Positions 1 to 14,400 of a stretch of DNA of 64,000 nucleotides are shown piece by piece. The stretch comes from Rhynochetos jubatus (Eukaryota > Chordata > Aves > Eurypygiformes > Rhynochetidae), in assembly GCA_027574665.1 (NCBI GenBank), contig CM050690.1, positions 71,529,433 to 71,593,432 on the forward strand. The letters are read 5' to 3'. The notes under the pieces are model-generated. The model saw only the letters and a program-made list of their open reading frames with translations, searched no databases and was not told where the DNA came from. Both the position numbers and the translations under genes were made by a program. Within the stretch, counting starts at the first letter, position 1. Each line of letters begins with the position of its first letter.

Positions 1-3000
1 CTCAGAACTACTCAGTCCTTAATAAGATAAAGTAAAAATGACGTTCTCTGGGAGGAACACAAAGCACAGTTGGAGTAAACAGGCCTTTGAGAGTTAAGAG
101 TGAACACACAGTAAAATTTCATCAGGTTCTGAGCCAACTGGAGAACACCTACAGGACTATCACCTCAAAGTCCTGTCAGGACCTCAAATTTGCTGACCAG
201 AAATGTTACTCAAATAACATTTTCAGATGCATTAAGAGAGACGATTTTTATAGGATTCTTGGCGACTGAGTGGACAGCTGTGTACAACATCCCTGAACTA
301 GTTTTAGGCAGCAGATTTCTTAGACAGGAAATGTCAGCTGGTGAAGCACCTTGTAACTGTCCTAAACAAGCCCATCCCTTATTCAGGGCAAAGGACGTTT
401 TCCACGTGTTGGTTATAAAGTCAAGCTAGCAAGGGAATGGAGACTCCTTCAGTGTTTGACAGAGCACAAGAGTTTAGATAAAGCTGGCCTTTGCTAGAAG
501 GCTGAGAATTAGTGTTTCCAGTAACTATTTAAATGGAGGTCTAACTTAAACAGAAAAGGGCTGTAATTTTTACTACTTAGCTCACATAAAACATTTCTTT
601 ACAAATCATTTCATCACAGGTAGAAAAAAGAATTCATTCACATTTAGGGGTCAGACTTGTAAAAATGGAGCTATTTGAGCTTGCTAAGGTGGCTTCCGTA
701 ATAAGACATGGGTCTGCCATATTCAGGTTCTCTGCTTAACCATTTACACAGCTACATCCTGCAAAACTGTGCACAATCCTCTTTCTTACTGAATGTTATT
801 TTGACAGCTGGCTTAAACCAACCGGGTGGTCCATATATCTAGAGAAAATGTCACAGAAGTAGAGTGGAACATAATGAAATAAGAAAAAATAAACATGAAG
901 TCTTAAATTAAGACAGTTACCTTCTAACTAGGAAATTTTTACCTGTGAAAAGAAAAACAGGAAAGAAAGAGCGGAAAAATTACACCAAATCAGGGGCTCC
1001 ATCTCTGTTTGGCAAGGTCATGCTCCAGAGTTTTTTGTGGTGAAGAATTAGCATTCTCCATAATACAGATTTCCTCCAGGGCCTGAAAGAAGTCTGATAC
1101 ATTACTTACCAAAATCCAAAGCAAATAAAAAACGTGGTTGAATTATGGATGCTAAGTGAATATTATATTTGCTATTTTCTATGACAAGCATGGAACAAAG
1201 TCAAAATTATATGCAAGTGCATAATACTATTGTTCTCTGCCATTTTAATCTGAGTGCTCTGAAAATATTTTAAGTGCAAGAATGTTTGAAATACACTATG
1301 AACTCACATACACTCATTGTCAAAGTTTATTTTGAGTAAAAACATCCCTCCTCAAGGCAGATCATTCTTCTTAATTTTCTAATGTATGTCAACTCTGCTG
1401 ACTTTTTAAAAGTCTGACTTGTCTGCCAACAGTTTGATGTTTTGTAGTTTCCCAACCAATGAATACCTTCACACAAATAAACAAAATTGATAAAATAAAG
1501 ATTCAGAGCTGCCTAAAGTCTTCGTAATGCTAAGAAAAAAATATATAGAAATGGAAGATATTCAAGCTTCACTGCTACCAGATCGGACTGGCAAACAATG
1601 TGCCAGTTATCTCAGTCTGAAAGAGACCCACTGATAACCTGGATGATTTTCTGCCCTTACTTGAGCTTTTACACATTTTAGAGGCAGCACCTAGCTTACA
1701 GTGTCCATTATCCATTAAAGTCTCAATTCACACTTCAGTAACAGCAGCAAAAATAAAGACATTAGTTAATATCTTGCTTTTGGTTGTTTTCCACTATAAG
1801 GCTGAGTGGCGCAAGTGCTAGAGGGCACAAGACCTGACCTGGAGGTGAGAGGGCTGTGAGTACCCCCGGAGCAGCACGGTTTGTGCATGAAGGAAGTGCC
1901 TGCTGTCACCCAGGAGGAACTCCAGTGTGGTCTCCTCTCGCACATAGCATGACAACCAATAATCAGAGAATAGAGTTTACTCTTCTGTGAGTGGTTTGAG
2001 ATTTTATCAGCATGAAAACAATGATGAAAGTAAGCCATTTAAATAAAATAAAATTTTTCATATATCCCAAATCAAATTCATAGAAAAAATATCATCTTCA
2101 GAGTTAAAGACTGGGGAAGTCCCAGAACGGTTGTGAAACTGGAGGTGTTTTCTACCTTCCTCCGCCAACACAGACAGGACTCTCAGCAAAGCAGTAACTG
2201 TCTCTTCCAGCAAGGATTATGTGTCTATGAGCAGTGCCTGTCCAGTTCTGCTTCTTCCTTGCACCAGCAGATAAAGGTAGGTGCCTGTATGGCCGGTGAG
2301 CTGATACAGAGAACAAAATGAGTGGAAAACCAAAGCTGCCTTTCACTGTTTCAGTCACAGGTGCATACACCCTGTCAGTGCAAAGGAAGGAACAGGACAC
2401 AGAATCTCACTTTAAACCTGAAAACTAAGATTAAACTATGAAAAGCCACAGAATCTTTATCTTGCCCTGACTGCATTATCAGATAATTTTGAGTACATGT
2501 TTTAGATGGAATATACAGTCTTACAAGAATACATGGCCAGTCATTTCATTATGGAGGAACCATCCAGATGTTTGGCAAATTAGACTGCCTTAAAGGAAAA
2601 CCAGACATCTACAGGTACCACTGTCAATACTTACTAGCTCTTTAGGATTTTTGTTTTTGTTGACCATTTGTTTTAAACAAATAAAAGCCATAGCTTTGCA
2701 CTGCACCCATTTCATCTCCTCCTAAATTTAATAAATGTGGCTTTTCATTAAATGCTGGCAGTCCACGTCATGATCCTGTTACGCACATGCACGCAGCCAC
2801 AGGAGTGCAAAAATCATCTCAGCAGAAACAGTTACAGGAAACACATTTTGTTTTCAAGCCAGAGTTGGCACTATTACAAACTGAGAAAATTAAGTATTGT
2901 GAGTTTTAAGACATTCAGTCAATGAGTTGCTACTAACATCTTGTCAAGTGCAGGCAGGTTAAGATCTTAAGAGGTTGACATTGGAAGGTACAGATTTAAT

Positions 3001-3192
3001 AGGAGCTGTGGGAGGTTTTTCCCCTCTCTCCCCTTACCACCAGCCACTGAAAAGTGAAGCAAAACAGCATGTGTTCTCCTGCCTTCTATTTAAACATTAG
3101 GTGGCATCTGCCCTCCTCCAGTACACACAAAAACCTCTGGCAAAAGCCCTACATGCCAGTTCTGCATTAGCATATATTCTGACACAGCTTTC

Positions 3193-3216
3193 AAAAAAAA
3201 AAAAAAAAGAAAAAAA
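3193..3216 (+). repeat. A-rich homopolymer tract
   Basis: Sixteen consecutive A residues, one G, then seven more A. No transposon body is attached that I can recognise, so it is listed as simple low-complexity sequence. Confidence 0.8.
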
Positions 3217-4034
3217 GGCCAAAAAGCCCCCACAAACTGGAGAACTCAAGCAGTTTTCATATAAAGTTTCCAGCTTTGCCTCATAGCATAAAGAATCTTG
3301 TTTCAATCATACACACCTCGAGGTATAGGACATTAATAAAAGGCAAGCCTGCTGAACGGCTGTTTTCTTAATAGGAAAGAAGCAATTGCATCACGCAACA
3401 CAGGAGCTGGCAAGCTACAGACTCCTGATTTTAGTCTTCAACTCAGCAAAAATATCCACCCAGCTGCTCTTCAGAGAGATTTCTGGGATCCTCAGAAGTT
3501 TTATGCTTTTCATTCTCAGGTTGTGTTCCAGCAGTTCCATTTTCATATACAGTTTTCTTTGGCAAACTCTATTAAGTCATTAGCACAAACTCCCACTTCA
3601 ACTCTGAAACATATAGACTTTTCTTCCATGTACCATTAATTGTAAACATAAGTGCTCACAATTTAGATTTATCACATGAAGTTTCCTGCAGAGCGTCCAT
3701 TTTTAAAGTCCCTCAATAACTAACATCAGCAAATTGCAACAGAGATTCTGCCAAGGGCGAGCTTCAGGGCACTCCTGGGTGGTGACAGAAAGTCTGAAGT
3801 TTTGAAATACTACTTTTAATTTTTGGTGTTGTAGGGTAGGAAAATGGACAAAGTACAACAAACAATGAAGTCTCAAAAAGCTTAAAGAGCCTAGAAACGA
3901 GAGCAGTGTTGCCTGTGCCTCTAGAGCCACGTTCAGAGGGATGGAGGAAGGCAGAGTAGTAGAGAAGCTTCTTTCTGATAGTTTCTTTAAAAACACATCC
4001 CACATCTAAAGCCCAAAGGGGTAAACAGTAAGCT

Positions 4035-4051
4035 TCTCTCTCTCTCTCTCT
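4035..4051 (+). repeat. (TC)n microsatellite
   Basis: About eight and a half TC units in a row. This is a short dinucleotide repeat and possibly length-variable. Confidence 0.8.
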
Positions 4052-5274
4052 GCGCCTTCTGGCAAAACATCTTTTTAGCATGGGTTGAAATCCCTGAGGA
4101 TGCCATGGATATGCCCAGATCAACATGACTTCCTTCGTAAGTTAGGTAAAACCAGCTAGCCATCTGCTGTGCTTTCTTGCAAGGCCAGAATAGAGTTCAG
4201 AGTTAAAATTAAGCCCAATAATGACAGCAGTGACTAGTGTCTCCCTTGACCTTCATCCTGCAACACGAACCACTTGGTATTGCTGCCTATGGGCCAGCAA
4301 ATGCTAATAACCACCTTAGTACATTAAAAGTCATTAAATTAGAGCAAGGAAATCCCAAACCATGTTAGCAAAACAAGAGGCCAGGAAAGGCTGGAAAGAC
4401 TGAGAACAACTGAGTAAAAGTTAACCTAAAGAAAACAATTTTGTTGCATGAAAATCCAGCAAGGCTTAAGAACTGCATGTAGTGTTCCAAGGAACAAAAA
4501 GCATGGAGATCCTTAGGCGACGTGAGGGATGTTGACAAGGGTTACATGCTGTGTTTGAAGTTTCTGTGCTTTTTACACTTATAATACTTCAGGCCTCTTA
4601 GGATTTGAGGCAAAAGAACTATTTAGATTTTTTTTTCCTATTAAACTGTATAAAGTGAACTTCTCTTACTTCATAGGGGAATTACAAACCAAGTGCAATA
4701 ATATGTACTTAGAGTAATTAATCTACTAGTAATGCATTCTTCAGAGACCACTGGTTAAGATGATCTCTTAACATTTGTTTTTATAAACTCTTTAAATGAT
4801 TATGACGATGTATTTTGATTTTGCATTTCAGAATAACTATACTACTAAAGCTTTTAAGATTCGACATTTCTAAAGAGGAGTGGGGACTGGAACCCAGACA
4901 CATGCAGGAAAAGACAACTTCAGAGCTTTCTTACATTTTCCAGTTAGTACTTTCCTAACAGAATATACCTGTAAAACTGGTGGCAGAAAATGCAGAGTGA
5001 TATATAAGCCTGATAAATAGGCACCCACCGGCACAGTCGATTGCCTAAGAGTTCATTTTGAAGCTAAAAATAAATAAATAAATCCAACATTTGCACATTG
5101 CTCTGTACTGCCTGTCCCCTTTCCCTTCCTAGATTAGAGCACATTTTTAAGCCAGTAGCAGCCGGTTGGTGTAATTAAAATCTACACATACCATCATTTG
5201 ATTGCATAAGTCTTTGAAAAACATGTAAAACAACTGCAGCCCATTATGTAGATATAAATCTGAAAAACAACTGC

Positions 5275-5720
5275 AGCCTTAGTCCTGTCCCCTCCAGCCT
5301 GAGAGCTGGTTCTGGCTCGGCCCACAAAGAGGCATGCTTCCCTGTGCTTCCCTGCCAGCTCCGAGTGGAGGGAGCAGCCATGGTTCCTCCCGCGGAAGTG
5401 GGGCGCTAGGTTCTGCCCCCCCCGTGAGCCAAGCTGCAGCTGTTTTGAGCCAGGCATATGAAAAATTCCAACCATCTAGGCTATGCTCTGATCCAAGCAA
5501 CTGACAAACTTCTTGAAGCCTGGCCAGGTCTGGTAAAATCTGGGTATTTGGCAACTCTGCGAATGGAGCTGCTCTATAGGGCGTTCCAGAGGCTGCCTGA
5601 TGCTGCATGAGGAGGTTCGGCTGATCCTTCCCGCGAGCAGGAGCGGAACAGGCGTCTCACAGGCTATCTGAACATGCATACAGGGGCCCTTCGGAAGATG
5701 CTCTGCCTTCTTCTGAGATG
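5275..5720. other. CpG-enriched GC-rich block inside the RAI14 intron
   Basis: About 450 bp stands out from AT-rich surroundings, with roughly a dozen CpG dinucleotides, CCCGCGG near 5390 and a short C run near 5417. A 15-bp direct repeat (aaaacaactgcagcc) sits just before it, at about 5227-5241 and 5262-5276. No splice-flanked coding exon or known repeat is recognised. It could be an intronic promoter or enhancer, or the relic of an old GC-rich insertion such as a solo LTR. Confidence 0.35.
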
Positions 5721-8700
5721 ACAGCCCTACTCACTGATAATGAAATGCAACAGCTTATGAAGAATAGCCATCCTATCAGCCTGTGTAAAAAAGCAAGTAT
5801 AAAACAGAAGATGTAAGCTGGCTCCTAGAAGAAATTAGTGTGTTTCCCCTTGAGACTCTAACTACCATCTTCAGAAGTCCTGTACGTGTAAGATGCAAAA
5901 CCCATTGGAATGTTTCTCAGTGCCAAAGAACTTCAGATTAAATAGGCAGTTTGTTCTTTAAATAAGTGCAATTTGTTTGGTTTACGATATAGGAAATCAC
6001 TGAAGAGAGAAAGTAAAAAGCTTCCGTTTTTCAGAAGTGAAGTTTGATTTCAGTTATGAAGACCCCAAACTAAAGGACATTAATTTGACTTCGGAAGATG
6101 ACCTCTTCACTTATTTTTTTTTTAATAACATGAAGGCATAAAAATACTGAAATGTTTCATAAAAAAGCACTTCACAAATGCTTATTGTAGGACATGAATG
6201 CTGTTGATTTCAAGTCCTGACAAATATATAGTTGAATTGAATCATGACGTCCCCAAGTTTAAGTAAAGGGTCATGTACTCAAACCCATCAGAAATGGTCT
6301 ACACAGTTTCAATCAACAGACAAGACAAAACATTAACGTGAATTGCACTCCATGGTTCTAATTTAAAAGCCTGCATGACTGTCAATACAGCAATGTCTGT
6401 ATGAAATATTGATTTTTTTCATGTATTGCCAAATTACAAAAATCGAAGTTAAGGATTGCTCCTCTGTTACGGAGATAAGAGCCTTTCCTCCCACTATACA
6501 TTAGAACTGGCTCATATTGCATGCAACAGAAAGTTAATTAGCCCTATTTAGTATCCTGGCAGAGTACTGCTTTGCCCAACCATGCCCAGATGTTTCATTA
6601 AAATTTCCCTAAGTGTTAGTCTAAAGTAGAAAGCAATGTTTCAGAACCTAGTATCAACATCTTAATTTAATTATATTCATAACAATGCTGCAGGGGAGAG
6701 AGGGAACAAAAAGGAAACATCAGGATTTGAACCTGAAAAGAACTTCAGGAAAGTTTTGGAGAAACAAAAGCTTTTACACCCAAATCTCCTAACTTCACAA
6801 GAAATTTTGAAATAAGAGCTTTATTTCAGCCATCTGTTGGCTAGAGATAAAACACAGGTGGAGATCTTTATTTTGTCCATGCTGTGGAACCTAGATATTA
6901 CTGTTACCATCTGGACCATCATAAATTAAGTATCATTATAGAAGTAAATAAAAAATAATGTCTGTCAGGGATCGTATCAGATCACTGGAACACCAATGAA
7001 CTCTATTCGTGGAGAAGTGACAACCCTTAGGCACTAGAACTTTCTTGCAGCTCCCACCCTGGTATAATTTTAAAAATACAGTATTCTAGTATGCTTTTCT
7101 GCTTAAGTGTGTAGGCAATTTTAAGAGATGACACAGAGTCTGCAGGAAACAAACACCTTCTAGAGTATGGTGTTTGACTGAGGATCCCCAACATGTGCAC
7201 AAGAAAATAATGTATAGACTGCCTAAATTTCAATGTCTGCTAGAGGATTTCTAGAAATTCGTAATCAAGAAAGAAAGGAGAGTACAATTTTTTGTCCATT
7301 TCATTGGGCTCACTTGACTTCTCTAAATTTGAAGATCAGCTATCTAAACTGTTTTCTAAAGTTTTCTTTCTCAACCAGAACAGTACAATGACTGTAGTAA
7401 GTCTGTATTCTTTCAATAGCTTCCTTTAAGGTAAGTATTATTACTTACAAGGACAGTCTCTCTCTCAAAGGCAATTAAAACCTGATTTACTTTTTGAACA
7501 GTGATGTCCTTCATGCCATTCACCCCAGGTCCTCACACAATATGATCCAAAAGAAAGAAAGGAAACATGAATACTATGTACATGATAAATGTAAAGTATT
7601 TGGGTTCTGAATATGCTCCAAAATTTATTTTCAGTTCAGCCTCCAAGGCATGAACATTCTGATTCAAATGAAAATATATAATTCCTACTAACTGCTATTG
7701 ACAACAGTTTTGTGAAAGGGTCCTTAAAGGCTGCATTTGTGGACGTTTCTAAAGCTTTTTTGTACCTTTGTCAGACTAATTTTATTAAACAACAGCTGAT
7801 TCAATTGCAGTTAAAAAAATTTACAGAGACCTATTGTTTCATTTAATAGCCGTAAGCATTTAATTCTAGTTCAGTACCTTGCAAAAACATGCAAACATGG
7901 CCGTGATGGACTGGCACACAGACAAAATAACTTCAGGACAGGGAAGTGCTGCCATTTATACATTGTGAATCCCTTCCAAAATTCTCCCTCCCAACCTCCC
8001 CCTGCACTCCCCTTCAATAATAACAGCAGCTTCCTTAAATAAAAGCGCAGGGGAACACTTGCTCTTGTGCAAAGTGCAGTACATGAATGAATCCTATCCC
8101 CTCCTGAAAAGGCCCTCTTTGAAAAGCCTTTTTTGTCAGTTTAAGTGGGATTTAAACGATCAAATTCCAAACTGGAAAGCACTGTTTTGTTGTTTAAGGA
8201 AGCTGGACAAAAAAAACCCAACAAAACTATCTGGCAGAGTATGACTACAATGGTAGAGTCAGATTTCCAGATAGGTTCTATTACAAGTGTGCTTGGCAAT
8301 AGTCTGTGCTGTGTAAGTGGGAGCAACAATGGGGCTGTGTCAGCTTATGCCAAAGGTGGATTTGCTCCATTGCCTTAAAACTGATTTATTGTTTAGAGAA
8401 AGGACTGAGTCAGAGGAAGGGTGATGCTGTGGAAAGTCAGGCAAGTATTAAATTTCAGTATTTTAAAAAAATATTTTACAAATATTGTCAAAGAGATACT
8501 GCTGGAGAGTTAAACCTCCTGTGAAAGTCTGTATTACCTCTACAAAATTTACTGGTACCTAGACCTTTTTAATTTAAGCATCTCTATTGCACATGGGCAA
8601 GTCACAAAGAAAGGGACCTATAGGACAGAGGCAAAAGAGGACACATGAAATTTAAGTGGTTAGGTACAAAACTGAGCCAGAGCTGTAGCACACTGTAGCA

Positions 8701-11363
8701 GGATTCAGTGAAATGAGGCATACAGTCCTGAACAGGACAAATACAGAAAATCCTGGGTTATAGTCCCATTTGATTGTAAAAAAAAAAACTTAGAAGTACC
8801 CCTTAAGCATGAAAAATTAGAGTCCTCTCCACCTTCTGTTTAAAATAATGTACTATATTACTATGCTTCAAATAAAGAACAGGGCAGTATCAAGAATTTT
8901 CTTTGAAGGGTTAGTGACAAAATATGTAAAATAAAAGGTCTTAAAAGAGACATGTCGCACCTGAAGGGAGCAGACAGTGACAAGCCTAACAAACCTGTAT
9001 TGCAACATGTAATTGTTTCTCCTTTTCTGCTTTCAAGCACATTCCAAAGTCTTTAATCGCATTATGCAAGTTGTTACATAATTGAATCCATCACGTTCTT
9101 CTAGTTGTCACCTTCAGCCTAACTATGTAAACAAATGCATCAATATATGCTCACAGGGATCAATAGACCACTCATCCAAAGAGCTCCCTTCCCACACAGC
9201 ACTGCAGACCACTTTCCAAAACATAACCAGTGAAATCTGAGCATGATGTGGGCCAGTTATCCCGCAAAGACCTCTCCAGATTGCCCTTTCCAGCATGAGT
9301 GTCTCCCATGTTCCAGATGAGGAGGCTGACAAACTACTACCATGCTTCTGCGGGACTCTAGCAGACCTCAGTGCTGGGCTGCAGCAGGGCCTCTGCCTCT
9401 AAGCAGTTTCTGAAACAGGGCAAAATAGCTACGTTAGACACCCAGAACCCCTGTGCAGGAGAGAAGCCCTGGAATCGTACTGCAAACAGGAGAAACATGC
9501 CTACCTATACAGAAATGCTGGCACACACTAAAAAAAAAGACTCTGAAGAGGGGAAAAAATGCAAACAAGACACTGCCCATTATTAATAAGCCATACTGGA
9601 GAACATTTCTGGTGTTTCTCTTTGGTAGCTATGTCTCTCCAAATCAGCATCAATTGCTTCTATACCTGCCAGTCCCTGTCTTTGAAAACTGAGACAGAAA
9701 TAACATTAACAGGTCTGCTAAGTTTCCCAAAACATGGGAAACGGAGTAAGAGTTGACACACTGTATGACAGCAATGCTACTTTTCTTTGTTCTCTCTCAA
9801 GCTTTCGTTTAAGCCACTACATCAAACTAACTAAAAAGGACAGTGACATGAGCATATGGAACAAACAGCAGCAGAGATCTTCATAGCATTAACTCACAAT
9901 TGCAATTAAAAGAAGCACTTGCATCTGGATTATTAGTAACAACATCAGTAATACAAATAGATGGTCATCAACTTCTCTGTAGCTGCAAATAAAGAAGACA
10001 GAAGTGGATATTTGTAGCATACCCCTGTAAAGCTGAAAAGCACTGCACCAGATCCCTACAGTTACAACAATACAATTTCTTAGAGTTAAGAGGCTTGTGC
10101 GTACTCATTGATAATTTCAGTTTTGGTTGGTTCCCTAGAAAAATTCGTAGCATCAAATTATATATGAAACTTGCAAACTAGGTGTTACACTGGATACAGT
10201 GCAGCTGAAGAATCTAGCTCTGAAGGTATGTTGACTGCAAACATGAGACGCTAAATATAGCTGTAATTCAGAGGACTCAATGGAAGTCATGCTTTGATTA
10301 TGTTCAAAAGAAAAACACGTGTATGCAACTTTTTGAAATTAAAAACATATTCAAGCATGGAGACAGCCTACTTGAAGTAATTAAGAGGACTTGGACTTCT
10401 GCAGTAAGAAGTTGCAGGTCATTATGAGTCACTGCCACCATGCAATTCCTTCAGATGCACAACAGCAATAGAGCAGATGTAGGAAACAAACAGACCAAGC
10501 AAGAAGCAGAGTGACTCAATAAATGTAACCCAGAGGTAATTCATTAGAACTTATTATTTGGTATAAACTGCCTTGTGCTGCCTCTTCCAAGACTAGAAAC
10601 TGTTTTTCTTTCTCCCCATCTATCCAGAATTTTACAAAGGCTTTGGTTCTGTCACAGGATGCCTACTTCTCATTTATCCATTTAATCATCCTCAAGAAAG
10701 TTTAAGGATAGCAATCTCTTGGCTGTAATTTTCTTACTGGAATCTTATCTTCCACAATTCAGAATATTCACAGCAGAACAGGAGGAAGAATAGAAGAAGA
10801 AATGTTATATATGAAATATATTGAGACTGCAAAAAGAATCTCATTCACACAAAACTTCCATTGCCAAACTTCAGTCAAAACAAGGACAACAGTTGCACGA
10901 ATCATTAGCATCTGCAATATTTTAAAACTCAGTCACCATAGTTTCAGTTCAAACTAACCCATTAGGAAAAAAATGTATCTTCATTTCTGTATCATTAAAC
11001 TAATGTCCATTGGGAAAAGATATCCCCAAAGGTTAATGCCTTTTGGAGTGTGCAATCTGCAGTGTGCCATGACATTCCCGAGTCCCAAAATACCCTGTCC
11101 TAAAATGGCCCTCATCTATCCAGCAATCCAGCTTCACATTACTCTCAATGGATTTGTTATCTGAAATGGCATTTTAAATGTAGAATTACAAATACAGACT
11201 ACCAGACAGGAGCTTTCCAGAATGTACTGTGCTGCAGATGAAAAAGACAACTTTTTGTTTTCAGGATGATCTCTGGTTGTCAAATCCTCTAAGTGGCACG
11301 TACCTACAAGGCTGGTTTTTTACCCTCTTCTGTGCTTAAACCACAAGTTTAAGTTGGACTTAC

Positions 11364-11494
11364 GCAGTTTTGCCCTCACTATCTTGTTTGGTGGCACTGG
11401 CACCCTTTTTTCCCAGCAATGAAGCCACTTTCTCAGGATCACCATTCTCCACCGCCTGCAGCAGCCGATCATCGTTCTTATTCCACTCATTGGT
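11364..11494 (-). CDS. RAI14: RAI14 second coding exon: start of the ankyrin-repeat region
   Basis: On the minus strand a strong polypyrimidine tract ends in CAG at 11497-11495. It is followed by 131 nt encoding 43 residues beginning [18 protein letters not shown], then [18 protein letters not shown], and two bases (GC) of a split codon before a GTAAGT donor (11363-11358). The residues match RAI14 immediately after the 12 encoded by the upstream exon, and phases fit (0 in, 2 out). The segment is the N-terminal cap and first helix pair of the ankyrin-repeat array, which continues in exons outside the window. The open frame extends about 370 nt into the upstream intron, but nothing there resembles RAI14, so the exon boundary rests on the splice site and the family match. 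Confidence 0.93.
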
Positions 11495-14400
11495 CTGAAG
11501 TAAAAGGGAAAAGAAGGGAGAAATATTATTAATGACAGCACTGTGTCCAGGCTCTCCTGAATGATCCTGCACACATTTATCACCACTGAAAGCTGAAAAA
11601 AAGCCCAGCCCAAAGAAATGCACAGAAAAAGACACATAGCAGTAACTGCAAGCTGTGCTGCACAGGTTCCAAAGGACCCTACAGCTCAAGCCAGGGTCTA
11701 AGCAACCACTGGAGATGACCTCTAACATGAAAACTGTAGAAGGGTAGTGCAGGAAAAAAGTCCATTTGTTCTTTCTGTATTTTAAAAAACTCTCCATTTG
11801 TTTAGTGCTGGTTTCTATTTTGGAGCTGCACTGGCCCCATCGGACCTTCATCACATACATCATACATCATGTGGATAAGCAATGAGGTGGCTCAGTTGAT
11901 TCACACCCCACCCTAACAGCATAGGCCAGCCAAAACTTTCCATATTTATGGCTCTTCCCAGTTCACAATTTGTAGAGAGTTAAGAGGTTAAGAGATTGCC
12001 CTTTGCAGACTGTAACTAGCTTTACTGAGCTTTTATCCCCCATGGTTGTCTTTAAACCAAAGAAATCAACCACTCTGATAGATGGCACATCCCTAGTACT
12101 GCTGAAAGAAAAGATGACCACCCTATTGTTCAGTCTTTCCAAATTTAATCCACTAAATCTTTTTACTCCTTCTCATCAGCTGAATCAGCAAAAGGACACT
12201 AACTCCTAATGTAATGATTCTCCCCTCCTCCTCTGAACTCTCAGGACATGGCCTATTTTCTCTACCAGACCTCCAAAGCTGGATCTAGCAAGATACAAAG
12301 AAAGGAAAGGACAGTTAACATTCTGCATCTGATGTGATCACAGCAAAACAAGCTCTGGAAAACGAAAGTTCCATCCATGCCTTCTAGTCTAAACTGACAA
12401 GAGGGTTCAGTCTTCAGGAAGAGCAATCTGGTGCATTTAAAAGTTGCATTTAGATTAATGTTAGCACCCTGCCTCACTCAGGAGTTATCTTCACAGACTA
12501 TGGCTTGCTCTTTGTCATCAGTCCACTTGTCTCCAGCATGACTGTCTGTTCACTGGCACTCGATTTCTACACAACTTTTGAAATGACTGAATTCATGTTA
12601 ATAGACTGCTTGAGAAGTACTCAAGAACTCCACTCTGTCCTGATGCTCTACAGAGACTTTTATTTCCCCCACTGGAACAAAAAATTCTGTGTTTCTTTGT
12701 CTGGACTTATAAGAAGTGTACAAGGTACAAACTGATAGGAACTAGTTACATAGGCTGTGCACACCCTGGAAACCAGAACTGGAGAAAAGTGTCCCAGGTT
12801 ACTATTTATTTAAAAAATAAACGTTAGGGAGAGTGCAGTCTGGGCAGGAAAACAGATAGGAGTTGAAAGAACACTACCTGGAAGCAAGAGTATGAATGGC
12901 AGCTCTGTCAAAGGAGGTGGCATGCAGAAGACAGAGCAATTGCAGTCTGTTATGGCAGTGGTATGGCTGATGGGTAAATGCACATCAAGCAGGTTATATT
13001 CTTTATTCTTATAGCACTAGAATAAATCTCTGTAGACTTTGAGGCATTAATGACATCCGCAAACCAAAAATTTTTCCCCTAGCAATATTCAGACTCCATG
13101 ACAATGAGTGGCCAGTCAAGCAGCAGGCTCCACCTGAAATAAAACTCACTGCACATTCCTCATATGGGGAATTTCATGCTTTTAAAGGAAGCCTATTATT
13201 AAAAGCAGATGTTAAAAAAATTAGCTTGGTTGTAAGTAAAAATCCTTTAAAGTTAACAGTATTTGTTTGACAGCGTATTATGCCTTTTGTTTTGGACCTT
13301 GTCCTGTTTTTTATTATTCTGTCATATAAGACATTTGATGAATCACCCTTACTCACAAATCACCAAGATGACTGTAAAGCATTGGTAGCACTTAACTCCT
13401 GCACCTTTTTGTTTGTTTGATTTAAATTTTGGGCACGAAAGAAAAAGACCACAGGTAACACAATCATCTACACACACCCCACACACACCCACACATCTAA
13501 CCCAATAACAACCCATACTTTGAAAAAGAATTGTAACACCTAATTTAAGATTTTTCTCATGACTTGAAATAACCAGTTTACTTCTGAAACATGAAACAAT
13601 GAGCTACAGGAAAATGTTAAGATTAAGGTTTGCTGAAAATCCTTGGCAGAACAGCTTTCAGAAGTGCATGCAGCTTTTTAGTACAAAAATGGCCGTGTTC
13701 TTCAAGAAGCAGCTTCATTAATAATCCTTCACTATTCACCTATTAAACTGAAACATTCTTCACATATAATCCAGCATTCTGCTATAAGCAAGCAAGCACA
13801 CTAATGCCAGCCCACAGTACTTTAAGAAAGAACAGAGATAAAGAGACAATTTCCCCTTGGAGCTGCTGTGATAACTATATCCCTGTCTATAATCACACTA
13901 CCATTAACATCCCAGACCCAAGAGAAACCAACACAGCTGGGTCACAAATTACACCTCAGTATTTATCTCAAGTGGAAAGTGCACCTAGGAGATACACAGA
14001 TATTGAATGGGGAAACCTGGAGTGTTCTGAAAGTGATTCTGATGCTGCAGAACGATACCATGCTCACACTACAGCAAAACATACTGACGTATGCTATCAA
14101 TCTTTTAAAAGAACAAAAAGTTAAACTAATCTTTACCATAGTTTTCAACCATACACATTTTGGGAACAAAAAACAGACACACACAAACACAATTAAACAA
14201 ACATTTAACAATGCCTTATCTAAAAAAATGACTCTTACTTATCTGTACAGCTAAACAGATTCCCTCATGTTTGGGAACTAAACAGAACCGAACTTGGACA
14301 AACCAGTTTGTAGTGCAGTCTCTCAGAGGGCCCTGAAAACACTCTGTGCTATCCAATTCATCTCAGTGTCAAGGAAAGGCTATCAGTGTATGTTTCCATA

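Larger units (their letters stand above)
1..11363 (-). other. RAI14: RAI14 intron (partial) after the second coding exon
   Basis: About 11.4 kb of AT-rich sequence begins at the GTAAGT donor (11363-11358). I searched the minus strand for the next ankyrin exon of RAI14 and did not find it, so this is read as one partial intron. It holds a 16-base A run (3193-3208), a (TC)n tract (about 4035-4051), an (AAAT)n tract (about 5067-5084) and a CpG-enriched block (5275-5720). Open frames here are at most 120 codons and resemble no known protein. No CR1 copy is recognisable in this segment. Confidence 0.7.

Noticed and set aside
11498-11863. Extension of the RAI14 exon frame into upstream sequence (167-codon frame)
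   Set aside because: A strong polypyrimidine tract and CAG sit exactly where RAI14 homology begins, and upstream residues match nothing, so this is read-through into intron.
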